Of a stretch of DNA of 64,000 bases, positions 18,889 to 26,620 are shown piece after piece. The notes beneath the pieces were generated by a model. The model was not told the DNA's origin. It worked only from the letters and a program-made list of their open reading frames with translations, and made no database searches. Source of the stretch: CAVSDF01 sp963726715 (GTDB lineage Bacteria > Bacteroidota > Rhodothermia > Rhodothermales > BA12). Each line of letters starts with the position of its first letter. Within the stretch, counting starts at the first letter, position 1. Both the position numbers and the translations under genes were made by a program. Location of the stretch: positions 124,001 to 188,000 of the forward strand of contig CAVSDF010000006.1 of NCBI GenBank assembly GCA_963726715.1. The letters are read 5' to 3'.

Positions 18889-20154
18889 TCATCGGCGGAT
18901 GAGGTCGAGCGCCGGGCCGTCGTAGCCGGGGAAGAGGCCCGCCGTGTCGATGCCGAGGTGTCCGCCGGCGACGCCGCCGAAGAGGGCGCGGAAGTCGGTG
19001 GTGACGGGCAGGTCGCGGCCGTCGGCGAGGGCGTCGCGGTCGAAGCGCTCGGGGAGGCTGCCGACGACCTGGCCGCCGTTCACGCTGCTCCCGAGCACGA
19101 ACATCGCGCTCGCGCGCCCGTGGTCGGTGCCGCCGGAGCCGTTCGCGCCGACGGTGCGCCCGAACTCGGTCATCGTCAGCACGACAACGTCGTCGGCGAG
19201 GGGGCCGAGGTCGGCGTGGAAGGCGGCGACGCTGCGCGCGAGGTCTGCCGCCTGCCGCGCGAACGTGCCGCGCGCGGCGCCCTGCCCGACGTGCGTGTCC
19301 CATCCGCCCGTCTCCGCCATCGCCACTTCGACGCCCACGTCGGCGCGGATGAGGCGTGCGATCTGTTCGAGGCTGCGCCCGAGCGCGGTCGGCGGGTAGC
19401 CCTCGCCGCGCGGCACCTCGCGCCGGACGCGGTCGAGGATGCGCGCCGCCTCGACGGTCCCGCGCCCGGCTGCCTCGACGCTGCCCGAGCAACCGGCCGA
19501 TCCGCTGGCCGTCGCGGCGCGGTAAAGGTCTTCGAGCCGGTCGGCGCCGGTCGCTCCTTCCGCCGACGTGTCGCCGAGCGTGAGCGCGTCGAGGCTGGCG
19601 AGGGCGATGGCGCGGTCGTCGCCCGCAAGGCTGCGCGGCATCGTGTCGGCGATGGCGACGCGCTGGAAGGGCGTCGCGTCGTGGCCGAGGGCGCCGGCGG
19701 CGCGCGTGAGCCAGCCCGTCGGGGTCGACTTTCGGCCCGGCGTGCCGAGTTCCATGTAGTCCTGCGCGTCGAAGTGCGACCGCGTCGGCGTCGGGCTGCC
19801 GGCGCCGTGGACGATGGCGAGGCGTCCGTCGTGGAAGAACGGCAGCAGCGGCGCGAACGCCGGATGCAGGCCGAGCGCGTGCCCGCCCGCGTGGGCGGCG
19901 CCGAGGCCGAGGAGGTCCGACGGCGGCAGCATCAGGCCCGGACGCAGCGCAGAGAGCCGCGCATCCCCGACCGGCTGCACGGCCGCCAGTCCGTCCATCG
20001 CCCCGCGCTGGAAGAGTGCGACGAGCACCTTGCGCTTCCCGCCGCGCACGACCGGCGCCGCGGCGGCCCGCCCGAGAAACGTCGGCACACCGCCGACGCC
20101 GAACGCGACGACGGCGAGGCCGGAGGATTTGAGGAAGGCGCGGCGGCTGGTCAT
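18889..20154 (-). CDS. DUF1501 protein with Tat-type signal
   Basis: A 421-residue DUF1501 protein. The N-terminus MTSRRAFLKSSGLAVVAFGV has the twin-arginine export motif, so it is probably exported folded. The core matches the alkaline-phosphatase-like superfamily relatives of this family: VLVALFQRGAMDGLAAVQP, the family histidine block SHFDAQDYME, the GGWDTHVGQ block, and VLTMTEFGRTVGANGSGGTD followed by HGRASAMFVLG. DUF1501 and DUF1800 genes are routinely paired in Bacteroidota and Planctomycetota, as here, and their joint function is unknown. The ATG complementing 20152-20154 starts exactly at the Tat signal. It is the last gene of a three-gene minus-strand cluster. Confidence 0.88.
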   Translation of the reverse strand: MTSRRAFLKSSGLAVVAFGVGGVPTFLGRAAAAPVVRGGKRKVLVALFQRGAMDGLAAVQPVGDARLSALRPGLMLPPSDLLGLGAAHAGGHALGLHPAFAPLLPFFHDGRLAIVHGAGSPTPTRSHFDAQDYMELGTPGRKSTPTGWLTRAAGALGHDATPFQRVAIADTMPRSLAGDDRAIALASLDALTLGDTSAEGATGADRLEDLYRAATASGSAGCSGSVEAAGRGTVEAARILDRVRREVPRGEGYPPTALGRSLEQIARLIRADVGVEVAMAETGGWDTHVGQGAARGTFARQAADLARSVAAFHADLGPLADDVVVLTMTEFGRTVGANGSGGTDHGRASAMFVLGSSVNGGQVVGSLPERFDRDALADGRDLPVTTDFRALFGGVAGGHLGIDTAGLFPGYDGPALDLIRR

Positions 20155-20191
20155 CGGAGCGGCGGGTGTGGATGGAAGAGACGGCGGCGCC

Positions 20192-21523
20192 TCAGCGGGC
20201 GACGGTGACGAGCCGGACCGCCGCGCCGATGCGGGCGACATAGACGCCGGGCACGAGGTCCGCGATCGGTACGGCGACGGTCGCCACGCCCGCAGGCACG
20301 TCGGCGCGGGCGGCGACGCGGCCGCGGAGGTCGTAGAGGGTCAGGCGCTCGGCGCGCGCGGAGGCGTCGAAGCGGAACGTGACGGTGGTGCGCGCGGGCA
20401 CCGGCCACGCATCGAGGCGGCGACCGGCGCGGTCGGCGGGCGTGGCGACAGGCGCGGCATCGGTCGGGGTGCCGAGTGCATCGTCGAGGCGGTCGCGCCA
20501 TTCGAGGTAGGTTGGCATCACGTCGGGCAGTTCGCCGGTGACGGCGAGCACGCCCGCCGTGCCCCGCGCCCAGTCGACCCACGGACTCCATCCGAAGGCG
20601 CCCTGACTCGACGAGGTCGTTAGGGCACCGCTCGTCCCTCCGATCCGTCCCCCGACACGCTCGCGCCAGTTGCCGATGCCGTAGCGCGTGGCCGGAAGGC
20701 CGGGGTCGAGGGCAGCGTACTGCTGGTAGGGGGTGTAGAGGATGCGGGCGCCGCCGGTCTGGTCGGCGACGAGCGCGGCGACGGCGGCGTCGGAGAGCAC
20801 GCGGCGCCCGTTGTAGACGCCGCGCCCGAGCAGCATCGTCACGAACCGCGCGTAATCGTCCGCCGTCGACCACGCGCCGCCGCCGATCATGGGGTTCTCG
20901 GCGGCGGAGCCGGGCGGCTCGAACGCGGTGCGGCGCATCCCGAGCGGACGGGCGATGCGGCGCGCGAAGAGGCTGTCCCACGGCGCGCCGCCCGCGATCT
21001 CGGCGATGCGCCCGCCGAGTTGCATCGACGTGCCGCCGTAGATGAAGCGCGTGCCGGGCGCGGCGACGAGCGGAACGGTGGCGGCGATCTCGGCGGCGCA
21101 GGCGGCGAGCGACACAGCGCGGTCGCGCAGGCACGGCGGCTCGGCGCCCGCGAGGCCCGACGTGTGCGAGAAGAGCTGCCGGACCGTGATGGTGCCGCGC
21201 GCGCCGGTGATCGCGGGCAGGTACGCCGAGACCGGGTCGTCGAGCGAGAGGAGGCCGTCGTCGACAAGGCTCATCACGACCGCGCCCGCGAGCCACTTCG
21301 ACGCCGACGCGATGGGCACCGCGCGCGTCGAATCCCACGCGCCGACGCTGCGGCGGTGCACGACGCGCATCCCCTCCACGACGATCACCTCCGCGCCCCC
21401 GCCGAGGCGCGCGAGCGAGTCGATGACGACACGGTCGGCGCGGGCGAAGTCGTACGCCCGCTGCGCCCGAGCGGCAGGTGCAGGGGCGAGGACGAGAAAC
21501 AGGAGCAGAACGAGCGCGCGCAT
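20192..21523 (-). CDS. Secreted serine hydrolase (beta-lactamase fold) with C-terminal sorting-like domain
   Basis: A 443-residue exported serine hydrolase of the class C beta-lactamase/DD-peptidase superfamily. The signal peptide ends APAARA|Q. The active-site SxxK is S73-A-S-K76 in IASASKWLAG, with supporting blocks LFSHTSGLAG and RFIYGGTSMQLGG. The last 75 residues form a separate beta domain (LTLYDLRGRVAARADVPAG ... LVPGVYVARI) resembling the type IX secretion C-terminal domain of Bacteroidota, so it may be released or surface-anchored. The substrate is unknown. It lies between the DUF1800 and DUF1501 genes with gaps of about 40 bp and is probably cotranscribed. Confidence 0.85.
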   Translation of the reverse strand: MRALVLLLFLVLAPAPAARAQRAYDFARADRVVIDSLARLGGGAEVIVVEGMRVVHRRSVGAWDSTRAVPIASASKWLAGAVVMSLVDDGLLSLDDPVSAYLPAITGARGTITVRQLFSHTSGLAGAEPPCLRDRAVSLAACAAEIAATVPLVAAPGTRFIYGGTSMQLGGRIAEIAGGAPWDSLFARRIARPLGMRRTAFEPPGSAAENPMIGGGAWSTADDYARFVTMLLGRGVYNGRRVLSDAAVAALVADQTGGARILYTPYQQYAALDPGLPATRYGIGNWRERVGGRIGGTSGALTTSSSQGAFGWSPWVDWARGTAGVLAVTGELPDVMPTYLEWRDRLDDALGTPTDAAPVATPADRAGRRLDAWPVPARTTVTFRFDASARAERLTLYDLRGRVAARADVPAGVATVAVPIADLVPGVYVARIGAAVRLVTVAR

Positions 21524-21564
21524 CGAGCCGTGACGTGGATGGGAGTGCGGAAGGGCAGGGGCCG

Positions 21565-23544
21565 TCAGCGGCGCTGGAAGGCCGGGCTGCCGAGGACGAC
21601 GCCGAGCGCCTGCGAAAGCGCATCGGTGCGCGGCGCGGGGCCACGACGGCCACGAGACGTCTCACCATAGCGACGATAAACCTGTTCGGACCGTTCGGTC
21701 GGCATGGCCTGTGCATTCATCGAAGGCATTTCCGACGGATCGGTCGGTTCGTCGAGCGCCTCCTCATCCACTCCCATCCCCCCGTCGTCCGTCGTCTGCC
21801 GTCCGTCGTCCATCGCCCCGTCGTCCACCGGCGGGCGGGCGGCGATCTCGGCGAGGGCCGCGAGGTCGGCCGCGTGGCCGGGGGGCAGCAGGCGCGTGGC
21901 GAGCGCGGCGACGATGTCGGCGGATGCGGCGTCGGCGGTCAGACCGGGGGCGAGGTGCTGCGGGTCGAGGCGGACGCCGGGGAGGGTGCCGGTGGCGATC
22001 GCGAGGGCGGTGCGCAGGCGGACGGCGATGGCGCCGGCGCTCAGCCACTGCCCGGCGCGGTCGGGGTAGCCGGTCGGCGCGCTGTAGCCGTAGAGCGGCT
22101 GCCCCATCTGCGCGACGGCCTGCGCCACGCCCTGCGCATCGGCGACGCGGGCGCCGGTGGCGCGGAGGGCGCTCGTGGCGAACTCGAACGGCGACTTCAC
22201 CTTGGCGCCGATGGCCTCGGGCGCCCAGAACGCCGGGCTGGCCGCGAGCGCCCGCACGAGCGCGGCGATGTCGCCGTCGGTGCGCGTGTAGACGGCGGCG
22301 AGATCGGCCACGAGCGTCTCGGGCGGGTCGTCGGCGACGAAGCGCGTGGCGAGGAGACGGGCGACGCGCTGCGCTGTCGCCGGGTGACGGGCGAGGAGGT
22401 CGAGGACGCGCTCGCCCTCGTCCAAACCGCCGTCGGGCCCGCCGCCTGCGGGAAATGACTGGCCGAGGATCGTCTTGGCGCCGCGGTCGTGGGCGGCGCG
22501 GAGAAAGACGAAGGCGCCGTCGCGCGTGGCGAGTCCGCGGTCGATGGCCCGGTCGAGGCGCGCGGCGGCGTCCGGGCGGGCCGGGTAGACGGTCCATCCG
22601 GTGAAGGCGCGCGCCACGTTCTCGACATCCGCCTGCGTGTAGCCGCCGTCGGCGCCGAGGGTGTGGAGTTCGAGCAGCTCGCGGGCGTAGTTCTCGTTCA
22701 CGCCGCGCATGCTGGCGAGGCGGTGGTGGCATCCCCACGTCTCATCCGGCCGGCCCGCTCGGGCATCGGCGCGACCGACTGCGCATTGTCGAGGTAGAGC
22801 AGCATCGCCGGGTGGCGGGCGGTGGCGCCGAGGAGGTCGCGGAAGCGCCCGAGGACGTTCGGGCGGATCGCGTCGCGCTCGTAGGCGAGGACGTAGGGCC
22901 GCGCGGGGCCGTCCTGCAGGGCCACGTTGAAGTGGTTGAACCACATCTCCGCGAGCACCTCGCGCACCTGGGCCTCGGCGGTCACGGCGCGGACGATCTT
23001 CTGCCCGAGCGAGCGCGCGGCGCAACTCGCGCTCGGGCCGGTAGCCGCGCGCGGCGGCGAAGGCGAGCAGCTCGGGCGCGCGTTGGCGGAGCGCGTCTGC
23101 GCGGGCGGTCTCGTCGCCACCGTCGCCGTTCGGACGCTGGACGATCCCGGCGGCGACGGCTTCGGTGAGGACGCGCCCGGTGGGCGGAAACGTGGCGGCG
23201 AGCGTGTGCGCGTCGAGGGCGAGGTCGGGGACGGCGTCGAGGCGCCGGGCGAGCGCGGGATCGGTGCGCGCGAGGTCCGCCATCGCCGGGTCGAGTTGCG
23301 CGTCGAGCCACGCGCCGAGGCCGGTCGCCGCCACGCGGTCGATGTCGCCCGGACGCGCGCCGAAGCCGAAGCGTCCGAGCAGGTGCGCCGCCGCGGCGCG
23401 CGCGTCGAGGCCGGCGGCGCGGTACGGCAACTCGGCGGCTGCGGCAGTCGCGGCGCGCTGGGCTGCGGCCGGAGCCGACGTCATCCCCAACACGGGCAGG
23501 ACGGCGAGCAGACTGGCGGTGGCGAGGCGACGGAGCGAGGGCAT
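21565..23544 (-). CDS. DUF1800 protein (two compensating frameshifts)
   Basis: A 659-codon DUF1800 protein with a signal peptide ending PAAAQ. The N-terminal block AAHLLGRFGFGARPGDIDRV and the C-terminal block MRGVNENYARELLELHTLG are in frame. Between about 23015 and 22745 this frame is Arg/Pro nonsense, while the adjacent frame carries the missing core (LGQKIVRAVTAEAQVREVL, AEMWFNHFNVALQDGPARPY, LGATARHPAMLLYLDNAQS). Two compensating one-base slips therefore separate these parts. The C-terminal tail holds a low-complexity DDGAMDDGRQTTDDGG stretch and a repeat-encoded segment near 21686-21747. DUF1800 proteins accompany DUF1501 proteins, as here. Confidence 0.82.
   Translation of the reverse strand: MPSLRRLATASLLAVLPVLGMTSAPAAAQRAATAAAAELPYRAAGLDARAAAAHLLGRFGFGARPGDIDRVAATGLGAWLDAQLDPAMADLARTDPALARRLDAVPDLALDAHTLAATFPPTGRVLTEAVAAGIVQRPNGDGGDETARADALRQRAPELLAFAAARGYRPERELRRALARAEDRPRRDRRGPGARGARGDVVQPLQRGPAGRPRAALRPRLRARRDPPERPRALPRPPRRHRPPPGDAALPRQCAVGRADARAGRPDETWGCHHRLASMRGVNENYARELLELHTLGADGGYTQADVENVARAFTGWTVYPARPDAAARLDRAIDRGLATRDGAFVFLRAAHDRGAKTILGQSFPAGGGPDGGLDEGERVLDLLARHPATAQRVARLLATRFVADDPPETLVADLAAVYTRTDGDIAALVRALAASPAFWAPEAIGAKVKSPFEFATSALRATGARVADAQGVAQAVAQMGQPLYGYSAPTGYPDRAGQWLSAGAIAVRLRTALAIATGTLPGVRLDPQHLAPGLTADAASADIVAALATRLLPPGHAADLAALAEIAARPPVDDGAMDDGRQTTDDGGMGVDEEALDEPTDPSEMPSMNAQAMPTERSEQVYRRYGETSRGRRGPAPRTDALSQALGVVLGSPAFQRR
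21686..21747. repeat. GACCGATCGGTCGG elements inside the DUF1800 gene
   Basis: TCGGACCGTTCGGTCGGCAT (21686-21705) and TTTCCGACGGATCGGTCGG (21729-21747) match the palindrome family flanking the metallophosphoesterase gene. Here they lie inside the DUF1800 reading frame and encode part of a tail (MPTERSEQVYRR) with no counterpart in the family core. The sequence just beyond (21775-21830) is a CGTCGTCCGTCGTCTG-type microsatellite. Confidence 0.6.
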
Positions 23545-23622
23545 CGGCGTGGGCGAATCGTGGGAGACAGAGCGACGGGCAGGCCTGGAAGACCGATCCG
23601 CTTTAGCGACGGATCGAACGGC

Positions 23623-24033
23623 TCAGGAGCCGCCGCCGCGCGGGCCGTTGCCGCCGCGCCCGTTGCCTCGTTCGCCGCGCGTGCGGGCCTGTTCGGCGCG
23701 GAGGGCGTCGTAGCGCGTCGCCTGCTCGGCGGTGAGAACGGCGCGGATCTCGGCGTTCGCGGCCTCGGCCTGCGCGCGCATCGCCTCGCGCGACGGGCGC
23801 TCGGCGGAGCGCATCTGCTCCATCCGTGCGCGGGCCTGCGTTTCGAGGATGCGGCGGATCTGCGCCTCCTGCGCATCGGTCAGGTCGAGCGCCTCGTCGA
23901 GGTCGTGGAGGCGGCTGTCGAGTGTCACTGCCGCGCGGTCGCCGCGCTGGGCGGGAGGCTGCGCGGCGGCGGGAAGCGCGGTGACGGCCGCGAGGGCCAG
24001 AGCAGCGAGAAGGGGGCGGACGGAATGAGCCAT
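23623..24033 (-). CDS. Spy/LTXXQ-like periplasmic protein 1
   Basis: A 136-residue exported helical protein. A signal peptide ends LPAAAQ. The core reads LDEALDLTDAQEAQIRRILE, the LTxxQ-type repeat of Spy/CpxP/metal-resistance proteins, then amphipathic helices (ARMEQMRSAERPSREAMRAQ) and AVLTAEQATRYDALR. The tail is Gly/Arg-rich. Such proteins act as periplasmic chaperones or stress sensors; the exact role here is unknown. A longer paralogue lies immediately upstream on the same strand, 116 bp away, clearly a tandem duplication. Two residues of the usual LTPEQ motif are changed to LTDAQ in both. Confidence 0.78.
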   Translation of the reverse strand: MAHSVRPLLAALALAAVTALPAAAQPPAQRGDRAAVTLDSRLHDLDEALDLTDAQEAQIRRILETQARARMEQMRSAERPSREAMRAQAEAANAEIRAVLTAEQATRYDALRAEQARTRGERGNGRGGNGPRGGGS

Positions 24034-24089
24034 CGGGGTTGGAAGGGAGTTCGGATGGAAAAGGAGGTGCAGGTCGGGAAGACGGCGCC

Positions 24090-24120
24090 CGTAGAGATTC
24101 CCCTCGGGGGCGTCTCTACG
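24090..24120. repeat. CGTAGAGA...TCTCTACG hairpin
   Basis: CGTAGAGA at 24090-24097 pairs with TCTCTACG at 24113-24120 around TTCCCCTCGGGGGCG, which itself can fold as CCCC-TC-GGGG. It lies between the two Spy-like paralogues and resembles dispersed hairpins seen in Bacteroidota intergenic DNA. It may lower read-through from the first to the second gene. Confidence 0.6.
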
Positions 24121-24149
24121 AGCTCGGTCGTCAACCCCATGCAAGACGG

Positions 24150-24701
24150 TCAGCCGCGCGGCGCATTGCCACCGGGGCGCTCGCCACGCGGACGCGGCAT
24201 CGGCGCCTCGCCCCGGCGGCGGTCGTTGCCGCCGCGCTGCCGGTCGCCGCGCATCTGGCCGCCACGTTCGACGCGGTGCTCGACGCGCTCGCGCTCCTCG
24301 GCGCGGATCTCGTCGAAGCGGCGCGCCTGGTCGGCGTTCAGGAGGCCGCGGATCTCGGCGCTGAGCGAGTCTTCCTGCCGGCGCTGCTCGGTGCGCATCT
24401 GCTCCATGCGGGCGCGCATCTGCTCGCGCGTCGGGCGGGTGGCCGGGCGGTCGGCGCGGGCCTGCTCCATGCGGGCGCGCATCTGCGCCTGCCGGGTTTC
24501 GAGGAGGCGGCGGATCTGCGCCTCCTGCGCGTCGGTGAGGTCGAGGGCGCCGTCGAGGTAGTCGACACGGCGGTCGAGGGTGCGGGCGGCGCGCTCGGCG
24601 GTGGGCGGCGGCGGCGGCGGCGCGCCGCCGGGCTGGGCGGCGGCGGGAAGGGCGACGAGCGCGGCGAGGGCGGCGGCGGCGAAGGCGGGGCGGAGGGTCA
24701 T
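24150..24701 (-). CDS. Spy/LTXXQ-like periplasmic protein 2
   Basis: A 183-residue paralogue of the downstream gene. The signal peptide ends LPAAAQ, a proline run (PPPPPP) follows, and the core GALDLTDAQEAQIRRLLETR is nearly identical to the paralogue. It then carries two copies of an MRARMEQ unit (RARMEQARADRPATRPTREQ, then MRARMEQMRTEQ), an internal duplication that accounts for the extra length. The basic, glycine-rich tail recalls RNA-binding or zwitterionic segments. A Spy-like chaperone or metal-binding stress protein is inferred. The start is the ATG complementing 24699-24701. Confidence 0.78.
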   Translation of the reverse strand: MTLRPAFAAAALAALVALPAAAQPGGAPPPPPPTAERAARTLDRRVDYLDGALDLTDAQEAQIRRLLETRQAQMRARMEQARADRPATRPTREQMRARMEQMRTEQRRQEDSLSAEIRGLLNADQARRFDEIRAEERERVEHRVERGGQMRGDRQRGGNDRRRGEAPMPRPRGERPGGNAPRG

Positions 24702-24855
24702 CGGAGTGGGGAGGGTGGGGTGGGGGAGTGTGCCGTTCAAAACGGGGCCGCGGGCCGGGGAGTTGTCACGGAAGTGTGGGCGTTGACGCGAAGGTGTGTG
24801 GAGGAGCACGTGGGCGTCAGTCGTCGGTTGTGGGTCGTCGGTGGGCGTTGGGCCA

Positions 24856-24885
24856 GACCTGCCACGTCCCCGCACCTGGCAGGTC
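24856..24885. repeat. GACCTGCCA...TGGCAGGTC hairpin
   Basis: GACCTGCCA (24856-24864) pairs with TGGCAGGTC (24877-24885) across a 12-nt loop, in the gap between the divergent Spy-like and rhodanese genes. It is a CCTGGCAGG variant of the CCTGTCAGG hairpin family and has no T run, so it is not an obvious terminator. Nothing else was recognised in 24702-24975 apart from GTCGTCGGT-type low complexity. Confidence 0.55.
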
Positions 24886-24975
24886 GCCTCCATTCTCGTC
24901 GTCCGCCGTCACATTCCGCGCCTGCGGGAACGCCGCCGCCCCCGCCCGGCTACGCACCTCCATATCCCATCCCCC

Positions 24976-25869
24976 ATGCCCGACTCCCCCCGCGCCTACG
25001 CCCGCCCCGACGTCCTCGTCACGACCGACTGGGTCGCCGACCGCCTCATCGACACCGACCGCATCCGAATTGTCGAGTGCGACGAAGACCCGCTGCTCTA
25101 CACGACCGGCCACATCGACGGCGCCGTCCGGCTCGACTGGACGACCGACTTGCAGGACGACATCGTCCGCGACTACGTGGGGCAGGCGGCGTTCGAGGCG
25201 CTCTGCGGGCGGCTCGGCATCGCCAACGACACGACCGTCGTCGTCTACGGCGACAAGCACAACTGGTGGGCGACGTACGCCTTCTGGGTCTTCCGCCTCT
25301 TCGGCCACGACGAATCGCGGCTCAAGGTGATGGACGGCGGACGCGCCAAGTGGGCCGCCGAGGGCCGTCCGCTCACGCGCGACGTGCCGGCGTACGCCGC
25401 CACCGAGTACCGCGCCTCGCCGCCCGACCTCTCGATCCGCGCCTTCCGCGACGACGTTCTCGCGCACGCACGGCGCGGCGGCGCCCTCGTCGATGTCCGC
25501 TCGCCGGGCGAGTACACGGGCGAGGTGACGCACATGGACGGCTATCCGCAGGAGGGCGCGCTCCGCGGCGGCCACATCCCCGGCGCGCAGTCGGTGCCGT
25601 GGGCGCAGGCGGTGCGCGAGGACTCGACCTTCAAGTCCGCCGACGCGCTCGCCGCGCTCTACGAAGGCGACAAGGGCCTGCGCCCGGACGATGAGACGGT
25701 CGCCTACTGCCGCATCGGCGAGCGCTCGTCGCACACGTGGTTCGTGCTGCGCTACCTGCTCGGCTTCGAGCGCGTGCGCAACTACGACGGCTCGTGGACG
25801 GAGTGGGGAAACCTCGTCGGCGTCCCCGTCGCCCGCGGCGCCGAGCCGGGCCGCATCGACGGGGTGTGA
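24976..25869 (+). CDS. Thiosulfate/3-mercaptopyruvate sulfurtransferase
   Basis: A two-domain rhodanese of 297 residues that moves sulfane sulfur from a donor to a thiophilic acceptor. The N-terminal, inactive domain holds ECDEDPLLYTTGHIDGA and FRLFGHDESRLKVMDGG. The C-terminal domain starts ALVDVRSPGEYTGEV and carries the active-site cysteine C245 in AYCRIGERSS, a six-residue loop beginning C-R-I-G-E-R. Cytoplasmic, with no signal peptide. The ATG at 24976 is used. A SufE-type gene follows 150 bp downstream, suggesting a shared role in sulfur delivery. Rhodanese subtype (TST or MST) cannot be settled by eye. Confidence 0.9.
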   Translation: MPDSPRAYARPDVLVTTDWVADRLIDTDRIRIVECDEDPLLYTTGHIDGAVRLDWTTDLQDDIVRDYVGQAAFEALCGRLGIANDTTVVVYGDKHNWWATYAFWVFRLFGHDESRLKVMDGGRAKWAAEGRPLTRDVPAYAATEYRASPPDLSIRAFRDDVLAHARRGGALVDVRSPGEYTGEVTHMDGYPQEGALRGGHIPGAQSVPWAQAVREDSTFKSADALAALYEGDKGLRPDDETVAYCRIGERSSHTWFVLRYLLGFERVRNYDGSWTEWGNLVGVPVARGAEPGRIDGV

Positions 25870-26019
25870 GGGAGGCGTTCGTCGTTGGTTGATTGTCGTA
25901 GATCGTTTGTCGTCGCGCATTCGTCCTTCTCCCTGCATCATCGCCGCCGCTCCGCCCGACATGTCCGGTCGGCGCCTGTCGTCTGTCGTCCATCGTTCGC
26001 CGTCCATCCCTCCCCGCCC

Positions 26020-26460
26020 GTGACCCCGCTCGAAGACATCGCCGCGACCTTCCACCTCGTCGACGGGATGGAGCGGCTCGAACTGCTGCTCGACTACGCC
26101 GACGCGCTCCCGGCCCTCCCCGACGACCTCGCCGCGCTCCGCGACGCAGGCATCGGGCGCGTCCACGAGTGCCAGTCGCCCGTCTTCCTCGCCGTCCGGG
26201 CGGGCGACGGCGGCCGGCTGCGCGTCTACGCCGACGTTCCCGAGGAGGCGCCGACGGCGCGCGGGTTCGCGGGTCTGCTCGTCGAGGCCTTCGACGGCGC
26301 CGCCGCGGCCACGCTCGCCGCCGCGCCTGCAGACCTGCTCGGCACGCTCGGCATCGCCCGGATGCTCGGGATGCAGCGCACGCGCGGCCTCGGCGCCGTC
26401 TACGCCCGCCTGCGCGCCGACGCGGCGGCGGTCGCGGACGGGACGGACTCCGCGGCGTGA
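26020..26460 (+). CDS. sufE: SufE-family sulfur acceptor
   Basis: A 146-residue SufE protein. SufE accepts persulfide sulfur from the desulfurase SufS and passes it to the Fe-S scaffold. The conserved cysteine C51 lies in VHECQSPVFL, at the same position as in E. coli SufE, and the MERLELLLDYADALPALPDD opening matches the family's helix 1. The C-terminal helices end GLGAVYARLRADA. The start is the GTG at 26020, because the frame upstream runs only through TCGTCC-type low-complexity DNA. It follows a rhodanese gene; suf scaffold genes are not in the window. Confidence 0.87.
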   Translation: MTPLEDIAATFHLVDGMERLELLLDYADALPALPDDLAALRDAGIGRVHECQSPVFLAVRAGDGGRLRVYADVPEEAPTARGFAGLLVEAFDGAAAATLAAAPADLLGTLGIARMLGMQRTRGLGAVYARLRADAAAVADGTDSAA

Positions 26461-26540
26461 TGGAGCGGCGTGCGCGGACATGAGGGCGCGAAGGCGGACG
26501 GTGCCTGCGTTTGGCCTTGGCGTGCCGGTGCGGGATACGG

Positions 26541-26548
26541 TACTTTCG
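26541..26548 (+). promoter_or_regulatory. Putative -7 box TACTTTCG
   Basis: TACTTTCG lies 72 bp before the GWxTD gene start, with CTTG at 26516-26519 spaced 21 bp upstream. This fits the Bacteroidota sigma-factor pattern (TTG at -33, TAnnTTTG at -7) with C for T at the seventh base. The same octamer precedes the gene at 63672. Confidence 0.5.
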
Positions 26549-26620
26549 TGACCCCGCCGCGCCGTTGTTGGCCGCCGCGCGCGGCCTCCGGGCCTCCCTT
26601 CCGACTGTCTTCGTGCCTCC

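Noticed and set aside
25870..26019. Small ORF upstream of sufE made of RRSFVV... residues
   Set aside because: It is translation of TCGTCC-type low-complexity DNA; the GTG at 26020 gives the true N-terminus.
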